Assembly (NCBI RefSeq): GCF_900182605.1
Contig: NZ_FXTB01000003.1
Span: 248,001-312,000 of the forward strand
Direction of reading: 5' to 3'
DNA length: 64,000 nucleotides
DNA from: Saccharicrinis carchari
GTDB lineage: Bacteria; Bacteroidota; Bacteroidia; Bacteroidales; Marinilabiliaceae
Shown: positions 17,413 to 26,344 of the stretch, one piece after another
Layout: every line of letters starts with the position of its first letter
Numbering within the stretch: the first letter of the stretch is position 1
Translations under genes and position numbers: made by a program
The notes under the pieces: model-generated
Seen by the model: the letters and a program-made list of their open reading frames with translations, nothing else
The model's database searches: none
What the model was told of the DNA's origin: nothing

Positions 17413-17552
17413 GAACCCTTTCAGGGTTCTTTTCATTTTGTTATTATATCACGGGTTTCACCCGGGGCTATGCGTAAATTGTAATAGGAACCCTAACGGG
17501 GTTCAACTCTTGTTTGGCATTAATACTTTGTATTTATATTCCGCTTTGGCGG
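17413..17552. repeat. Cluster of four short GC-rich hairpins
   Basis: Four inverted repeats follow one another: GAACCCT/AGGGTTC (17413-17429), CGGGT/ACCCG (17452-17464), GAACCC/GGGTTC (17488-17504) and CCGC/GCGG (17541-17552). They fill the gap between ccoH and ccoH2. The alternating gene-fragment-like text around them resembles an intergenic repeat I recall from other Bacteroidota genomes, but I cannot check copy number. One frame stays open across it, which makes the downstream ORF look falsely longer. Confidence 0.6.
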
Positions 17553-17578
17553 GACAGGTTTTGATACTTTTAATAACA

Positions 17579-18343
17579 ATGGAAATAATTCTAACGGGTT
17601 TCGTATTGGGCATTATGGGCAGCTTGCACTGTGCCGGCATGTGTGGCCCCATTGCCTTGAGCTTACCGCTGCACGGTAAGGCTATCGGTGCAAAAGTGGT
17701 CAGTGGGGTAATGTATAATTTGGGGCGCACGGTCACTTATGGCATTATGGGGGCTATCTTCGGATTAATAGGTCAGGGCCTTTCATTGGTGGGTTTTCAG
17801 CAATGGGTATCGGTGGCCATGGGTGCATTAATGATTCTGTCGGTATTGCTGCCGTCTATATTTAAAAGTGCACAACCCCAAAAAATGCCCATTGTAGGTT
17901 TGGTGCGCAAAGGAATCCAGCGTCTGTTTGTGAAAAGATCCTTCGGAGGATTGTTTTTAATAGGTCTGCTCAATGGTTTGCTACCCTGTGGTTTGGTGTA
18001 TCTGGCCATTGCCGGTGCCATAGGAACAGGTGATGTAACAAGCGGTACGCTGTTTATGATTTTATTTGGCCTGGGAACTATTCCCATGATGCTGGGCATA
18101 TCGCTGGTGGGTAATATGGCTAACGTGGCTATCCGCGAAAAAGTGAACAAAGTGATACCGGTTCTGGTAGTTGTTATTGGTATTATATTTATTCTTCGTG
18201 GCCTTAGTTTGGGCATCCCCTTTTTAAGTCCCCCCGAAAAAAAATTACACCCGCAAATGCATGTGGAGCAAACTGTGGGGGAGACCAAAGGCAATACAAA
18301 GGAAGCCATAAGTAGTTCATGTTGCCAGCGCGGTGAAGATTAA
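17579..18343 (+). CDS. SulfE/TauE-type membrane protein (CcoH2-like, cbb3 maturation)
   Basis: A 254-residue polytopic protein of the sulfite exporter TauE/SafE-like family found in ccoGHIS clusters. It opens with the typical MGSLHCAGMCGPIALSLP, holding a His/Cys metal-binding pattern in the first helix, and continues with about six helices, including LNGLLPCGLVYLAIAGA. Members beside ccoI are thought to help move copper for oxidase assembly. I set the start at the ATG at 17579; the longer frame runs back through a hairpin repeat. The tail, SSCCQRGED, contains a Cys pair. Distance to ccoI is 74 bases. Confidence 0.88.
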   Translation: MEIILTGFVLGIMGSLHCAGMCGPIALSLPLHGKAIGAKVVSGVMYNLGRTVTYGIMGAIFGLIGQGLSLVGFQQWVSVAMGALMILSVLLPSIFKSAQPQKMPIVGLVRKGIQRLFVKRSFGGLFLIGLLNGLLPCGLVYLAIAGAIGTGDVTSGTLFMILFGLGTIPMMLGISLVGNMANVAIREKVNKVIPVLVVVIGIIFILRGLSLGIPFLSPPEKKLHPQMHVEQTVGETKGNTKEAISSSCCQRGED

Positions 18344-18417
18344 GCTGCAAATTTTCTTGAACCAATCTCTAACTTCTATTCTCTAACATCTAATTTAAAG
18401 GTCTCTTATCTAAAACA

Positions 18418-20802
18418 ATGTCAAACAAATGCGTCCATTGTGGAGCCGATTGCGGCAAGTATCCCGTAATACAAAACGAGCAAAAGTTTTGTTGTAACGG
18501 TTGCGCTACCGTTTATCTATTGCTCAACGACAGCAATATGCAGCGGTACTATGAGTTTCAGAAGCAACCCGGAATAAGGCTCGAGGAGGCACCGCATTTG
18601 AGTAAATATGCATATCTGGACAAGGAGGAGGTGAGAGATAAGCTGTACGAGTTTTTTGAAGATGGCATAGCCAAAGTTACCTTTTATATCCCCAGCATAC
18701 ATTGTGCATCCTGCATTTGGTTGTTGGAACACCTGAGTAAACTGAACAAAGGTGTAAAACATGCAGCGGTGAACTTTGTGCAGAAAAAATATACCGTATC
18801 TTTCGATACCCGGATTATTTCCTTGCGCCAGTTGGTGGAGCTGTTGGTCTCTATCCATTATGTGCCCGACATATCGCTGCAAAACCTGGATGGCAGGCAA
18901 GATAAAAAAGGGCAGAATAAAGGCTTGCTCTACAAAATTGGTGTGGCTGGTTTTGTGTTTGGCAATGTAATGTTGTACAGCCTGCCCGAGTATTTTAACG
19001 GTGAAACCATCGAAGGCTCCTTTGGTACTTTTTTGTATTATCTAATGTACGTGCTCACCATACCCCTGGTGTTTTACAGTGGCAGCGATTACTTGCTTTC
19101 GGCGGGCAAAAACATCGTTAAGGGCATTGTTAATATCGATCTGCCCATCGCCATTGGTATATTGGCACTATTTTTTGTGACCAGCTACGAGGTGCTTATG
19201 GGCATCGGGCCGGGCTATTCCGACAGTCTTTCGGGCTTCTTGTTTTTTTTACTGCTGGGCCGTTGGTACCAGAGCAAAACCTATCAGGCCCTGGCTTTCG
19301 ACAGGGATTATAAATCCTATTTTCCGGTAGCTGTGACCCGTTTGAACGGACAGGAGGAAAGTGTATTGCTGGAAGAGGTAAAAGAGGGTGATTATCTGTT
19401 GATACGCAACAAAGAACTTATACCTGCCGACTCAAGCCTGGTGGACGGTACTGCCCTGGTGGATTACAGTTTTGTTACCGGCGAATCGGCTCCGGTGCGA
19501 AAAAGCAAGGACGACTTTTTGTATGCTGGCGGGGTGCAAACAGGTGGGGCGATAACGGTAAAGGTAGTTAAAGAGGTAGCACAAAGTCATCTAACCCAAT
19601 TGTGGAACCAAAGCGAAAAAAATACGCTGAATGCCAAATCACTTACCTCGGCGGTGGATAAAATTAGTGGCAAATTTACCCTTGCCGTTATCATCATTGC
19701 CCTGGCAGCTTTTGGTACCTGGCTTTATTTCGACACATTTAAAACGGCGCTGCTTGTGCTCACTTCGGTACTTATTGTGGCCTGCCCCTGTGCCTTGGCG
19801 CTATCTATCCCCTTTACCTTAGGCAGTGCCATGCGTATTTTTGGCCATAAGGGCTTGTACGTTAAAAATACCAATGTAATTGAGCGCATGACTAAGATAG
19901 ATACTCTTGTTTTTGATAAAACGGGTACCCTTACCAAGCCCGAAGAAAGCAGTGTGTCCTTTGTGGGCTTACCCTTGCAGGCGGCAGATTTAGCTAAGGC
20001 AGTTTCGTTGGCTCAGCAATCTACCCACCCTTTGAGTGCCGCTATCACTAAGTTTTATAAAGATATTAAAACATACAAAACCGTTGGTTTCACCGAAGTG
20101 CCTGGTCGGGGTGTGTTTGCCATGGTGGACAATGTGCCGGTTAAGTTGGGCGCATTGGAGTACCTTAACGATGAAGGAACCAAGCCATTTAAACCAGTAG
20201 CCTCAGCGGTTTATCTTTCTATTGATAATAAGATTTTGGGCTATTTTAAAATTAGTAACCAATACAGGCAGGGGGTTGAAGATGTGTTAGCTAAGCTCAA
20301 AGATAAGTACGCACTTTATCTTTTATCGGGCGACAACGATGCAGAGCGGGAAAACCTGATTAAGCTGTTCGGTAGCGAGCAAATGCTTTTTAACCAAAAG
20401 CCACAGGACAAGATGAATTTTATTGCAGACCTGCAAGGCCAGGGTAAATCGGTACTTATGACCGGCGACGGACTCAACGACTCCGGAGCCTTTATGAGTA
20501 GTGATGTGGCGCTTTCGCTGGCCGATGATATCTATCATTTTTCACCCGCCGGCGATGCCATACTGGAGGCCTCTAAATTCAAGCGATTTCATCAATACAT
20601 ACACTTTGCCAAAAAAAGTATGACCATAGTAAAGCAAAGTTTTATCATTTCGTTTTTTTACAATACCATAGGCCTGGGATTCGCCATAACCGGCAACCTG
20701 TCGCCTGTTGTGGCCGCCATATTAATGCCGGTAAGCTCCATAACGGTGGTTGCTTTTACTACCTTTGCAACAAGGCTGGCAGGCAGTAGGATATTGAAGT
20801 AG
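18418..20802 (+). CDS. ccoI: Copper-translocating P-type ATPase CcoI
   Basis: A 794-residue heavy-metal ATPase that supplies copper for the cbb3 oxidase. The N-terminus has the Cys-rich domain CVHCGADCG...FCCNGC, then an HMA domain with metal-binding CASC (96-99). Membrane helices, the phosphatase-loop TGES motif, the transport motif CPC in VACPCALALS, the phosphorylation site DKTGTLT and the hinge GDGLNDSGAF follow in order. All catalytic elements look intact. It is the last gene of the cbb3 cluster. Confidence 0.95.
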   Translation: MSNKCVHCGADCGKYPVIQNEQKFCCNGCATVYLLLNDSNMQRYYEFQKQPGIRLEEAPHLSKYAYLDKEEVRDKLYEFFEDGIAKVTFYIPSIHCASCIWLLEHLSKLNKGVKHAAVNFVQKKYTVSFDTRIISLRQLVELLVSIHYVPDISLQNLDGRQDKKGQNKGLLYKIGVAGFVFGNVMLYSLPEYFNGETIEGSFGTFLYYLMYVLTIPLVFYSGSDYLLSAGKNIVKGIVNIDLPIAIGILALFFVTSYEVLMGIGPGYSDSLSGFLFFLLLGRWYQSKTYQALAFDRDYKSYFPVAVTRLNGQEESVLLEEVKEGDYLLIRNKELIPADSSLVDGTALVDYSFVTGESAPVRKSKDDFLYAGGVQTGGAITVKVVKEVAQSHLTQLWNQSEKNTLNAKSLTSAVDKISGKFTLAVIIIALAAFGTWLYFDTFKTALLVLTSVLIVACPCALALSIPFTLGSAMRIFGHKGLYVKNTNVIERMTKIDTLVFDKTGTLTKPEESSVSFVGLPLQAADLAKAVSLAQQSTHPLSAAITKFYKDIKTYKTVGFTEVPGRGVFAMVDNVPVKLGALEYLNDEGTKPFKPVASAVYLSIDNKILGYFKISNQYRQGVEDVLAKLKDKYALYLLSGDNDAERENLIKLFGSEQMLFNQKPQDKMNFIADLQGQGKSVLMTGDGLNDSGAFMSSDVALSLADDIYHFSPAGDAILEASKFKRFHQYIHFAKKSMTIVKQSFIISFFYNTIGLGFAITGNLSPVVAAILMPVSSITVVAFTTFATRLAGSRILK

Positions 20803-20995
20803 GAATAGAGGCTTAAGCGTAATGTTGTATGAATATTTTAAACGTGCTTGTATTAGGAGGCGATTCTAACATTTATCCTAAATACCACATTAAATATGAA
20901 ATAGATATGCCGAATCGTTTGGTTGGTATCGCTCAATGACACCCGTCACCGTAAAAATAAATTATCTTTATGCCGGAATAAGTAAAAACAACACC
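20803..20995. other. Intergenic region after ccoI
   Basis: About 190 bases with no ORF that looks coded and no clear terminator. Confidence 0.3.
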
Positions 20996-21460
20996 ATGGA
21001 ATTAACAATTAATCTGTTGGCACGGAAAAAGTCCAACCTAAGGATCGGGTTCGGAATGTTGGCCATTCTTTTCTCCATTTTGTGGATTTGGATTGCCCTT
21101 GCCGAGAAAGAATCCCTTAAAATATTTGATATGTTGTATTTCCTTGTTTTTTTAACACTTGGAATTGGGCATTTAATTGAAGGTACAGGCGTTTCCTTAG
21201 TTGGGTTCTTTGGCGGAAAAGCCCTTATACATATCAATGATAAGGAAATACGCATTAAACAGGAACCCTTTACAAAAGGGGAAACTATACAATGGGATGA
21301 ATTAAAATCGATTAAATACAAATCGGCCCAATACAGAATAACAAAAACGGACGATAGCACCTTAATGCTGAAAATACCAACGGACGATTACAATCGAGTT
21401 CAAAGCATAAAAGAAACCATCAAAACGTTCGCAGGGGAAAAAGGAATTCAAATCGAATAA
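20996..21460 (+). CDS. Uncharacterised membrane protein with PH-like C-terminal half
   Basis: A 154-residue protein. I start at the ATG at 20996 (MELTINLLARKK), preceded by a suitable AT-rich leader; the longer frame from 20936 is less likely. Two hydrophobic segments (about 18-36 and 43-62) are followed by a soluble beta-rich half with DKEIRIKQEPF and WDELKSIKYK, which resembles the YcxB/bacterial PH-like fold. The function is unknown. It stands alone between ccoI and pssA, separated by gaps. Confidence 0.65.
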   Translation: MELTINLLARKKSNLRIGFGMLAILFSILWIWIALAEKESLKIFDMLYFLVFLTLGIGHLIEGTGVSLVGFFGGKALIHINDKEIRIKQEPFTKGETIQWDELKSIKYKSAQYRITKTDDSTLMLKIPTDDYNRVQSIKETIKTFAGEKGIQIE

Positions 21461-21529
21461 ATCCCCAAAAGGACAAACTCTCACCCGCAACGTTGAACTT
21501 TTAAACCTAAACTTTTAAACATAAAACCC

Positions 21530-22252
21530 ATGAAACAACATATCCCCAACTTCATCACGAGTCTCAACCTATTGAGCGGAACATTGAGTGTTTTCGCCGC
21601 CTTTCACGGTCTGTTGGCCGAAGCCGCCATATTACTTTTTTTAAGTTCGCTGTTCGATTTTGGAGATGGCTTTGCCGCACGGATGCTAAAAGCCTATTCG
21701 CCCATGGGCAAAGAGCTGGACTCCCTGGCCGATATGGTAAGCTTTGGACTGGCGCCCATGGTGATGCTGCATATGATGATAAAACAGGTGATACTGGGTA
21801 GTTTCGATGCCGATATTTTTCAGCAATCCTTTGGGGTGCAAGCTTTAATGCTTTCGCCATTTGTAGCCACCGTTTTTTCGGGTTTGCGGCTGGCCAAATT
21901 TAATGTAGATACCCGGCAATCGGATAGTTTTATAGGGCTTACCACTACGGCAACCGGCATGTTTTTGGCCTCCCTGGCTTTTGTGTTTAATCAAGGCAGC
22001 GGATGGCTATTCGATATGTTACAAAACCAATGGATATTGTTGTCTTTTGTGCCCGTCTTCTCTTTTTTATTGATGTCGGAGATACCCATGTTCTCGCTCA
22101 AGTTTAAGAGCTTTGGTTTAAAGGGTAATGCCGACAAGTATGTTTTGCTGTTGGCCAGTTTGTTTTTCCTGATATGGATGGGCATGGGCGGCATAGCTAT
22201 TACTATTGCTTTGTATGTCTTGTTTTCACTGGCAAAGTATTTAAAAAAGTAA
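21530..22252 (+). CDS. pssA: CDP-diacylglycerol--serine O-phosphatidyltransferase
   Basis: This enzyme makes phosphatidylserine, the precursor of phosphatidylethanolamine, from CDP-diacylglycerol and L-serine in the inner membrane. The CDP-alcohol phosphatidyltransferase signature DG-x2-AR-x8-G-x3-D-x3-D is complete, running from DFGDGFAARM to KELDSLAD (residues about 43-66). About seven hydrophobic segments span the 240 residues. Length and the MVSFGLAP motif after the catalytic site fit bacterial PssA. Confidence 0.93.
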   Translation: MKQHIPNFITSLNLLSGTLSVFAAFHGLLAEAAILLFLSSLFDFGDGFAARMLKAYSPMGKELDSLADMVSFGLAPMVMLHMMIKQVILGSFDADIFQQSFGVQALMLSPFVATVFSGLRLAKFNVDTRQSDSFIGLTTTATGMFLASLAFVFNQGSGWLFDMLQNQWILLSFVPVFSFLLMSEIPMFSLKFKSFGLKGNADKYVLLLASLFFLIWMGMGGIAITIALYVLFSLAKYLKK

Positions 22253-22573
22253 CAGCACAGTAAACAACGGCGTATAAAGACGATGCCGATGGAGTTGCGG
22301 TACCTTGCAAGTTATTGCGGCGTTGCTCCATATGACCATTGGATACAGCACCGTACTACTTGTTTTTACCGGGCAAGATAAAATTTAACACTACATCTGC
22401 GGAAGGGATGTGTACTCGCACTACATATTTCTCATCATTATAGTCGCACAATACAATGCTTTTTTCAGAAGCGTTACTTACATAATATCAGTGACATCCT
22501 TCATTGTTTTTAATACTAATTTATCTTATATTGTTTTTTGACAATAAAAACAATAATCCTTAAAAACAAAACA
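22253..22573. other. Intergenic region upstream of a PorT-like barrel
   Basis: About 320 bases. ATGGAG and CTCCAT arms near 22290-22335 can form an imperfect inverted repeat, but I see no ORF or recognised RNA. The last 60 bases are very AT-rich and probably contain the promoter of the following gene. Confidence 0.3.
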
Positions 22574-23161
22574 ATGAAAAAGTTAATTTTTGTGGCGGTT
22601 CTTGCCCTGGTTTCAATGACAACATTTTCGCAAGCTCAATTTGGCCTTAAAGCGGGTTTAAACGTGGCTAATTTAACAGGTGACGATATGGACGGAGCCG
22701 ATCCCAGGTCTGGCGGTGTTTTTGGTGTATTTGCCAAAATAAACCTAACGGAGACCATTGCTTTTCAACCCGAAGCACTCTATTCAATGCAAGGCGCCAC
22801 AGGTTCCGAAACAGAGCAAGGATATGATATTGATGTTACAATGAAGTTGGACTACATCAACATTCCACTAATGATGAAGTTTTACCCTGCGGATGGATTC
22901 AGCATCAATGCAGGTCCGCAAGTTGGTTTTTTAGCCTCGGCAAAGGCCAAAGCCGAAACACAGGGTATAAGCGCAGAGGAGGATATTAAGGAGGCCTTTA
23001 AAAGTATAGACTTCGGCCTGAATGTTGGGTTGGGTTACGATCTGCCAATGGGTCTGGGTTTGGATTTTAGATATAACATTGGTTTAAGCAACGTTTTGGA
23101 TACCGACGAAGGTGAAGGAAAAAACGGTGTGTTACAATTTACCGCCAGCTATGCATTTTAG
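22574..23161 (+). CDS. PorT-family outer-membrane beta-barrel protein
   Basis: A 195-residue secreted protein. Starting at the ATG at 22574, the signal peptide is MKKLIFVAVLALVSMTTFSQ. The mature part begins QFGLKAGLNVANLTGDD, typical of the OMP_b-brl_2 barrel family, and ends FTASYAF, a terminal strand with an aromatic last residue. The eight-strand pattern alternates with short Asp/Gly loops. The role of such small barrels is generally unknown. A terminator follows 23 bases after the stop. Confidence 0.85.
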   Translation: MKKLIFVAVLALVSMTTFSQAQFGLKAGLNVANLTGDDMDGADPRSGGVFGVFAKINLTETIAFQPEALYSMQGATGSETEQGYDIDVTMKLDYINIPLMMKFYPADGFSINAGPQVGFLASAKAKAETQGISAEEDIKEAFKSIDFGLNVGLGYDLPMGLGLDFRYNIGLSNVLDTDEGEGKNGVLQFTASYAF

Positions 23162-23184
23162 TTAGCCTTTATAATAGATTGAAA

Positions 23185-23208
23185 AAAACCGGCCATTGTG
23201 CCGGTTTT
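23185..23208 (+). terminator. Rho-independent terminator after the barrel gene
   Basis: AAAACCGGC (23185-23193) pairs with GCCGGTTTT (23200-23208) across a 6-base loop, with A-rich and T-rich flanks. It can act for the upstream gene. Confidence 0.85.
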
Positions 23209-23418
23209 ATGGTATTACAAAATGGCTAATGGCATTTTGCCACTTTCCGTCCGCCAACAGTTTTCCATTAATGCATCTATTATCTCCATAAGTTAATTCT
23301 TTAAATTGATTATCATCCAATTAATGAGGAGTACGGCATACTATTTATTGCTCCATGTTTTTATAATTTCATATCTTAAGGTGTTTTAATATTATTATTA
23401 ACCTTAACATTACTAAAA

Positions 23419-23925
23419 ATGAAAAAATTATTTTTAACGGTAGCTGTATTGTTTGCAATATCAACTACAACGTTTGCACAAGGTTGGAAAGTGGGTGGTG
23501 GTTTAACATTGGGTACTGCCGTTGGCGTGGATGATGACGGTAGCGATAAATTAGGCTTTGGCCTTAATGCCCGAGGCGATTATGCCTTTAGTGAGAAGTT
23601 CTCGGTAGCACCTGGATTTACCTTATTTTTCCCGGGTTCTCCTGATGGGGCAGATGTTAGTAAGTGGCAATTAAACGCAGATGCCCATTATTCGTTCTTA
23701 GAAGAAGAAGCTTTCGGATTGTACGGAATTGGTGGTCTCAACTATAGCCACATAAAAATAGAAGCTGATGCCGGACCTTGGGGTAAATATTCTGCAAGTG
23801 ATGGTGAAATAGGCATCAATCTGGGGGCGGGCATCACTTTTGGCAGCATGTTTTATGGCGAGCTAAAATATGATACGGCTTTTGAACAATTGGGAATTTC
23901 CGTAGGCGTATTGTTTAGTTTGTAA
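23419..23925 (+). CDS. Small outer-membrane beta-barrel protein
   Basis: A 168-residue exported protein with signal peptide MKKLFLTVAVLFAIS... cleaved near FAQG. The mature chain starts GWKVGGGLTLGTAVG and ends LGISVGVLFSL, with alternating hydrophobic strands in between, as in OmpW/OmpA-like eight-strand barrels of Bacteroidota. It is a probable paralogue of the barrel at 22574 but too divergent to align well by eye. It has its own terminator. Confidence 0.8.
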   Translation: MKKLFLTVAVLFAISTTTFAQGWKVGGGLTLGTAVGVDDDGSDKLGFGLNARGDYAFSEKFSVAPGFTLFFPGSPDGADVSKWQLNADAHYSFLEEEAFGLYGIGGLNYSHIKIEADAGPWGKYSASDGEIGINLGAGITFGSMFYGELKYDTAFEQLGISVGVLFSL

Positions 23926-23953
23926 AGTTAATCGATTTTTTACCATATTGTAC

Positions 23954-23977
23954 AACCGGCCTTGTGCCGGTTTTTTT
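23954..23977 (+). terminator. Rho-independent terminator
   Basis: AACCGGC (23954-23960) pairs with GCCGGTT (23966-23972), a 5-base loop and seven T residues. It ends the barrel gene at 23419; the stem is nearly the same as that of the terminator at 23185. Confidence 0.9.
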
Positions 23978-24014
23978 ATACCTTATATTTTCTTGTATTT
24001 TTACAAAAAAAACG

Positions 24015-24521
24015 ATGCGTGTTTTATTAATCCTGTCTTTCTTTTGTATTTCAATAGGCGTGCACGCGCAAAAGAGTGCGCTTATATTTCTTAATCAAGC
24101 AGAACGCAAGGCGGTACAGATACCCAAAGGTGGTATGATGGTTGTTCAATACCGCGGTTATTTGAAACAAATGGAGCTAAAATCAAATAGCCTTATTCAG
24201 GTCAACGACAGTATGATAGTGATGGGCAAGCCGCGCTTGTTTGCCGACGCAGTAGACCTGACGCATATACGCATCAGCGATATCACGGGCTTTAGAAAAG
24301 TATCCGTAGGCTCACAATTGCTTAAAACTGTGCTTACCGTGGGTGCTACGCTGGGAAGCTATTACGCCTTGCGCAATAATGGCGATAAGCTTTCGAGCAC
24401 CCAACAATTGTTGCTCTCTTCCGGAGCTGGCCTGTTGACGAATATTTCACTCAAATTTATCTTTCCGCAAAATAGAATAAAGCACAAAACAAAAGATGGC
24501 TGGGTGCTTTTGGTGAGATAG
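24015..24521 (+). CDS. Exported protein of unknown function
   Basis: A 168-residue protein starting at the ATG at 24015 (MRVLLILSFFCISIGVHAQK, signal peptide). The remainder has a beta-rich part (residues about 20-90, with GGMMVVQYRGYLKQMEL) and a hydrophobic segment near 110-128 (TVLTVGATLGSYYALR). I recognise no domain. The longer frame from 23964 overlaps the upstream terminator and is rejected. Confidence 0.65.
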   Translation: MRVLLILSFFCISIGVHAQKSALIFLNQAERKAVQIPKGGMMVVQYRGYLKQMELKSNSLIQVNDSMIVMGKPRLFADAVDLTHIRISDITGFRKVSVGSQLLKTVLTVGATLGSYYALRNNGDKLSSTQQLLLSSGAGLLTNISLKFIFPQNRIKHKTKDGWVLLVR

Positions 24522-24640
24522 TAGTATTGGTAAAAAAGACCTATTTAATAATTAGTGCATCTAAGAAAACTCGGATGTTTTTGTGAGGCTCTAATTAGGG
24601 GAGTGAATTGCCAACAAGCATACCCGGAGGGTAAAATAGG

Positions 24641-24681
24641 AATAGCCATGGTTGCAATCCCGGAAGCGCTTCATGGCTATT
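24641..24681 (-). terminator. Inverted repeat at the 3' end of the carbamoyltransferase gene
   Basis: AATAGCCATG (24641-24650) and CATGGCTATT (24672-24681) are perfect 10-base arms; the second arm includes the stop codon. There is no strong U-tract on the minus strand, so it may be a weak terminator or a message-protecting hairpin. Confidence 0.45.
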
Positions 24682-26344
24682 TATGGCTAGTAGTAATTTC
24701 AATATTACATAATCTTCCGTTTATCACCAGTGCGTCAAGCTGCATGTTTTTTGCAGAACAGATGGCATCCTGAGGGGTATGCACAATAGGTTCGCCACGT
24801 TTGTTGAAGGAAGTATTGATAAGTGCTTTTATTTGGTACCTGGTATCCAACACGGTGAGTAGTTGGTGCATAAAAGGATTTTGCTCTTTGTTTCGAATAG
24901 CTTGTATGCGTGCACTACCGTCCACATGCACGCAACCTTCCATCTCACTCTGTTTATCAGGCAGGATATCAAAATCGAGTAGCATAAAATTAGCCAGATG
25001 ATGAATAGGGGATAAACCGGTATAATATTGAACGTTTTTTTGTAACAGGATGGGGGCTACCGGACGATACCACTCACGTCCTTTATGTTGCATGCTTACT
25101 TTTTGTGCCAGCTCACGGTTATTGGCTGCGGCAATAATGCTTCTATTGCCCAACGCCCTGGGCCCTATCTCGGCCGGGCCATTACAAATCCCTATCACTT
25201 TATTTTGCGAAATAAGCTTTGCGATACGGTCAATTTCAGACGCATCTATCGCGGTACTGTCCGTAATTCCCCAATTGTTAAGATATGGTGGGTGGATAGC
25301 TATATTGCCGTGTTTTTGCCATTCAACAAAGGCCGCCGCTCCCAGCGTTAATCCGCTATCATCGGGGCAGGGAGGTATAAACACATCGCGGAATAAGCCC
25401 GATTGCAATAGGGCTTTATTGGCCACGATGTTAAGAGCCGAGCCTCCGGAATAATACAGATATTGTGCTTGTGTTTTGTGTTGTAGCTTGGTTATTTCCT
25501 TTAACAGGTCGCGTATAAAAATATGCTGAAGCGTAGCAACTATGTTTTGCAAAAACGGATCATCCGTGTTAAATTGCCTGTGGCTCCAATTGAACTGTTC
25601 TTTCGCTTTTTTATAGAAATCCGTTTTTTTGCCCCAGCAAGCGGAAAAATAATCATTTTCCACCAGCCATTTTTCCATTTCTACCGAATATGAACCATAG
25701 GAGGCCAGTCCCATCATTTTACCGGGCACGGAGTTCTGTTGCTCGTAATTAGCGCCTATAATGGCAAACACCAAAGCATTGGCATTAAAAAACGACGAAA
25801 GATATTTCAGCCTCCAATGAAAATCAATATTTCGTAGGGTAGTCCCATCATAATACCAGGCCGAAAAATTAGAGTGGCTGGCACCACCATCAAAATGTAT
25901 GAGCAAACTATTTTTTTTGAATGTGCCATAAAAGGGTAGGCAACTTCCCAAATGTGCCAGCTCATGGTTTAAGGCATAAGCTTTACGCTCCTTATCTAAC
26001 CACCAGCACCTGCCCGCTTCGGGGTGCGGCAATAGGGTGCTGTTAAGGGGAGCTTCAAACCGTATTTTACCGCATGCGGAAATCATGGCGCGCCCTACCA
26101 CGTTATCCACAAAAACCACATCCACGTCAGCGCTCAATAACTGCGCGTCCTTTAGTACCTGAAAAAGTGATCGATGTAACTTATTGCAGTGCTTTGACCG
26201 GCTATGCCGTTCATAAGTAAGGTGTTTTATCACCTTGCCCCTGTGCATTAATGTGATGCCATGATCGTGCACAAAATAAGGGGTATCAGAATCAAGCCTG
26301 TCCTGAATAGCATAAATGGCCAGGGTTGGTTTGGATGGGTTCAT
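24677..26344 (-). CDS. NodU/CmcH-family O-carbamoyltransferase
   Basis: A 555-residue enzyme expected to transfer a carbamoyl group from carbamoyl phosphate to a hydroxyl on a sugar or secondary metabolite. The N-terminal Kae1-like domain contains NHELAHLGS (H-x3-H metal site), GGASHSN and YSGGSALNIVAN. The C-terminal domain carries the family signature GPRALGNRSI, and INTSFN occurs near the end. I start at the ATG at 26344 (MNPSKPTLAIYA); the upstream gene's TAA overlaps this ATG by one base (TAATG), indicating translational coupling. The substrate is unknown; neighbours do not form a recognisable biosynthetic cluster. Confidence 0.88.
   Translation of the reverse strand: MNPSKPTLAIYAIQDRLDSDTPYFVHDHGITLMHRGKVIKHLTYERHSRSKHCNKLHRSLFQVLKDAQLLSADVDVVFVDNVVGRAMISACGKIRFEAPLNSTLLPHPEAGRCWWLDKERKAYALNHELAHLGSCLPFYGTFKKNSLLIHFDGGASHSNFSAWYYDGTTLRNIDFHWRLKYLSSFFNANALVFAIIGANYEQQNSVPGKMMGLASYGSYSVEMEKWLVENDYFSACWGKKTDFYKKAKEQFNWSHRQFNTDDPFLQNIVATLQHIFIRDLLKEITKLQHKTQAQYLYYSGGSALNIVANKALLQSGLFRDVFIPPCPDDSGLTLGAAAFVEWQKHGNIAIHPPYLNNWGITDSTAIDASEIDRIAKLISQNKVIGICNGPAEIGPRALGNRSIIAAANNRELAQKVSMQHKGREWYRPVAPILLQKNVQYYTGLSPIHHLANFMLLDFDILPDKQSEMEGCVHVDGSARIQAIRNKEQNPFMHQLLTVLDTRYQIKALINTSFNKRGEPIVHTPQDAICSAKNMQLDALVINGRLCNIEITTSHK

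Noticed and set aside
17363-17578. 72-residue N-terminal extension of the SulfE-like protein
   Set aside because: It passes through four hairpins of an intergenic repeat, and the family start motif begins at the ATG at 17579.
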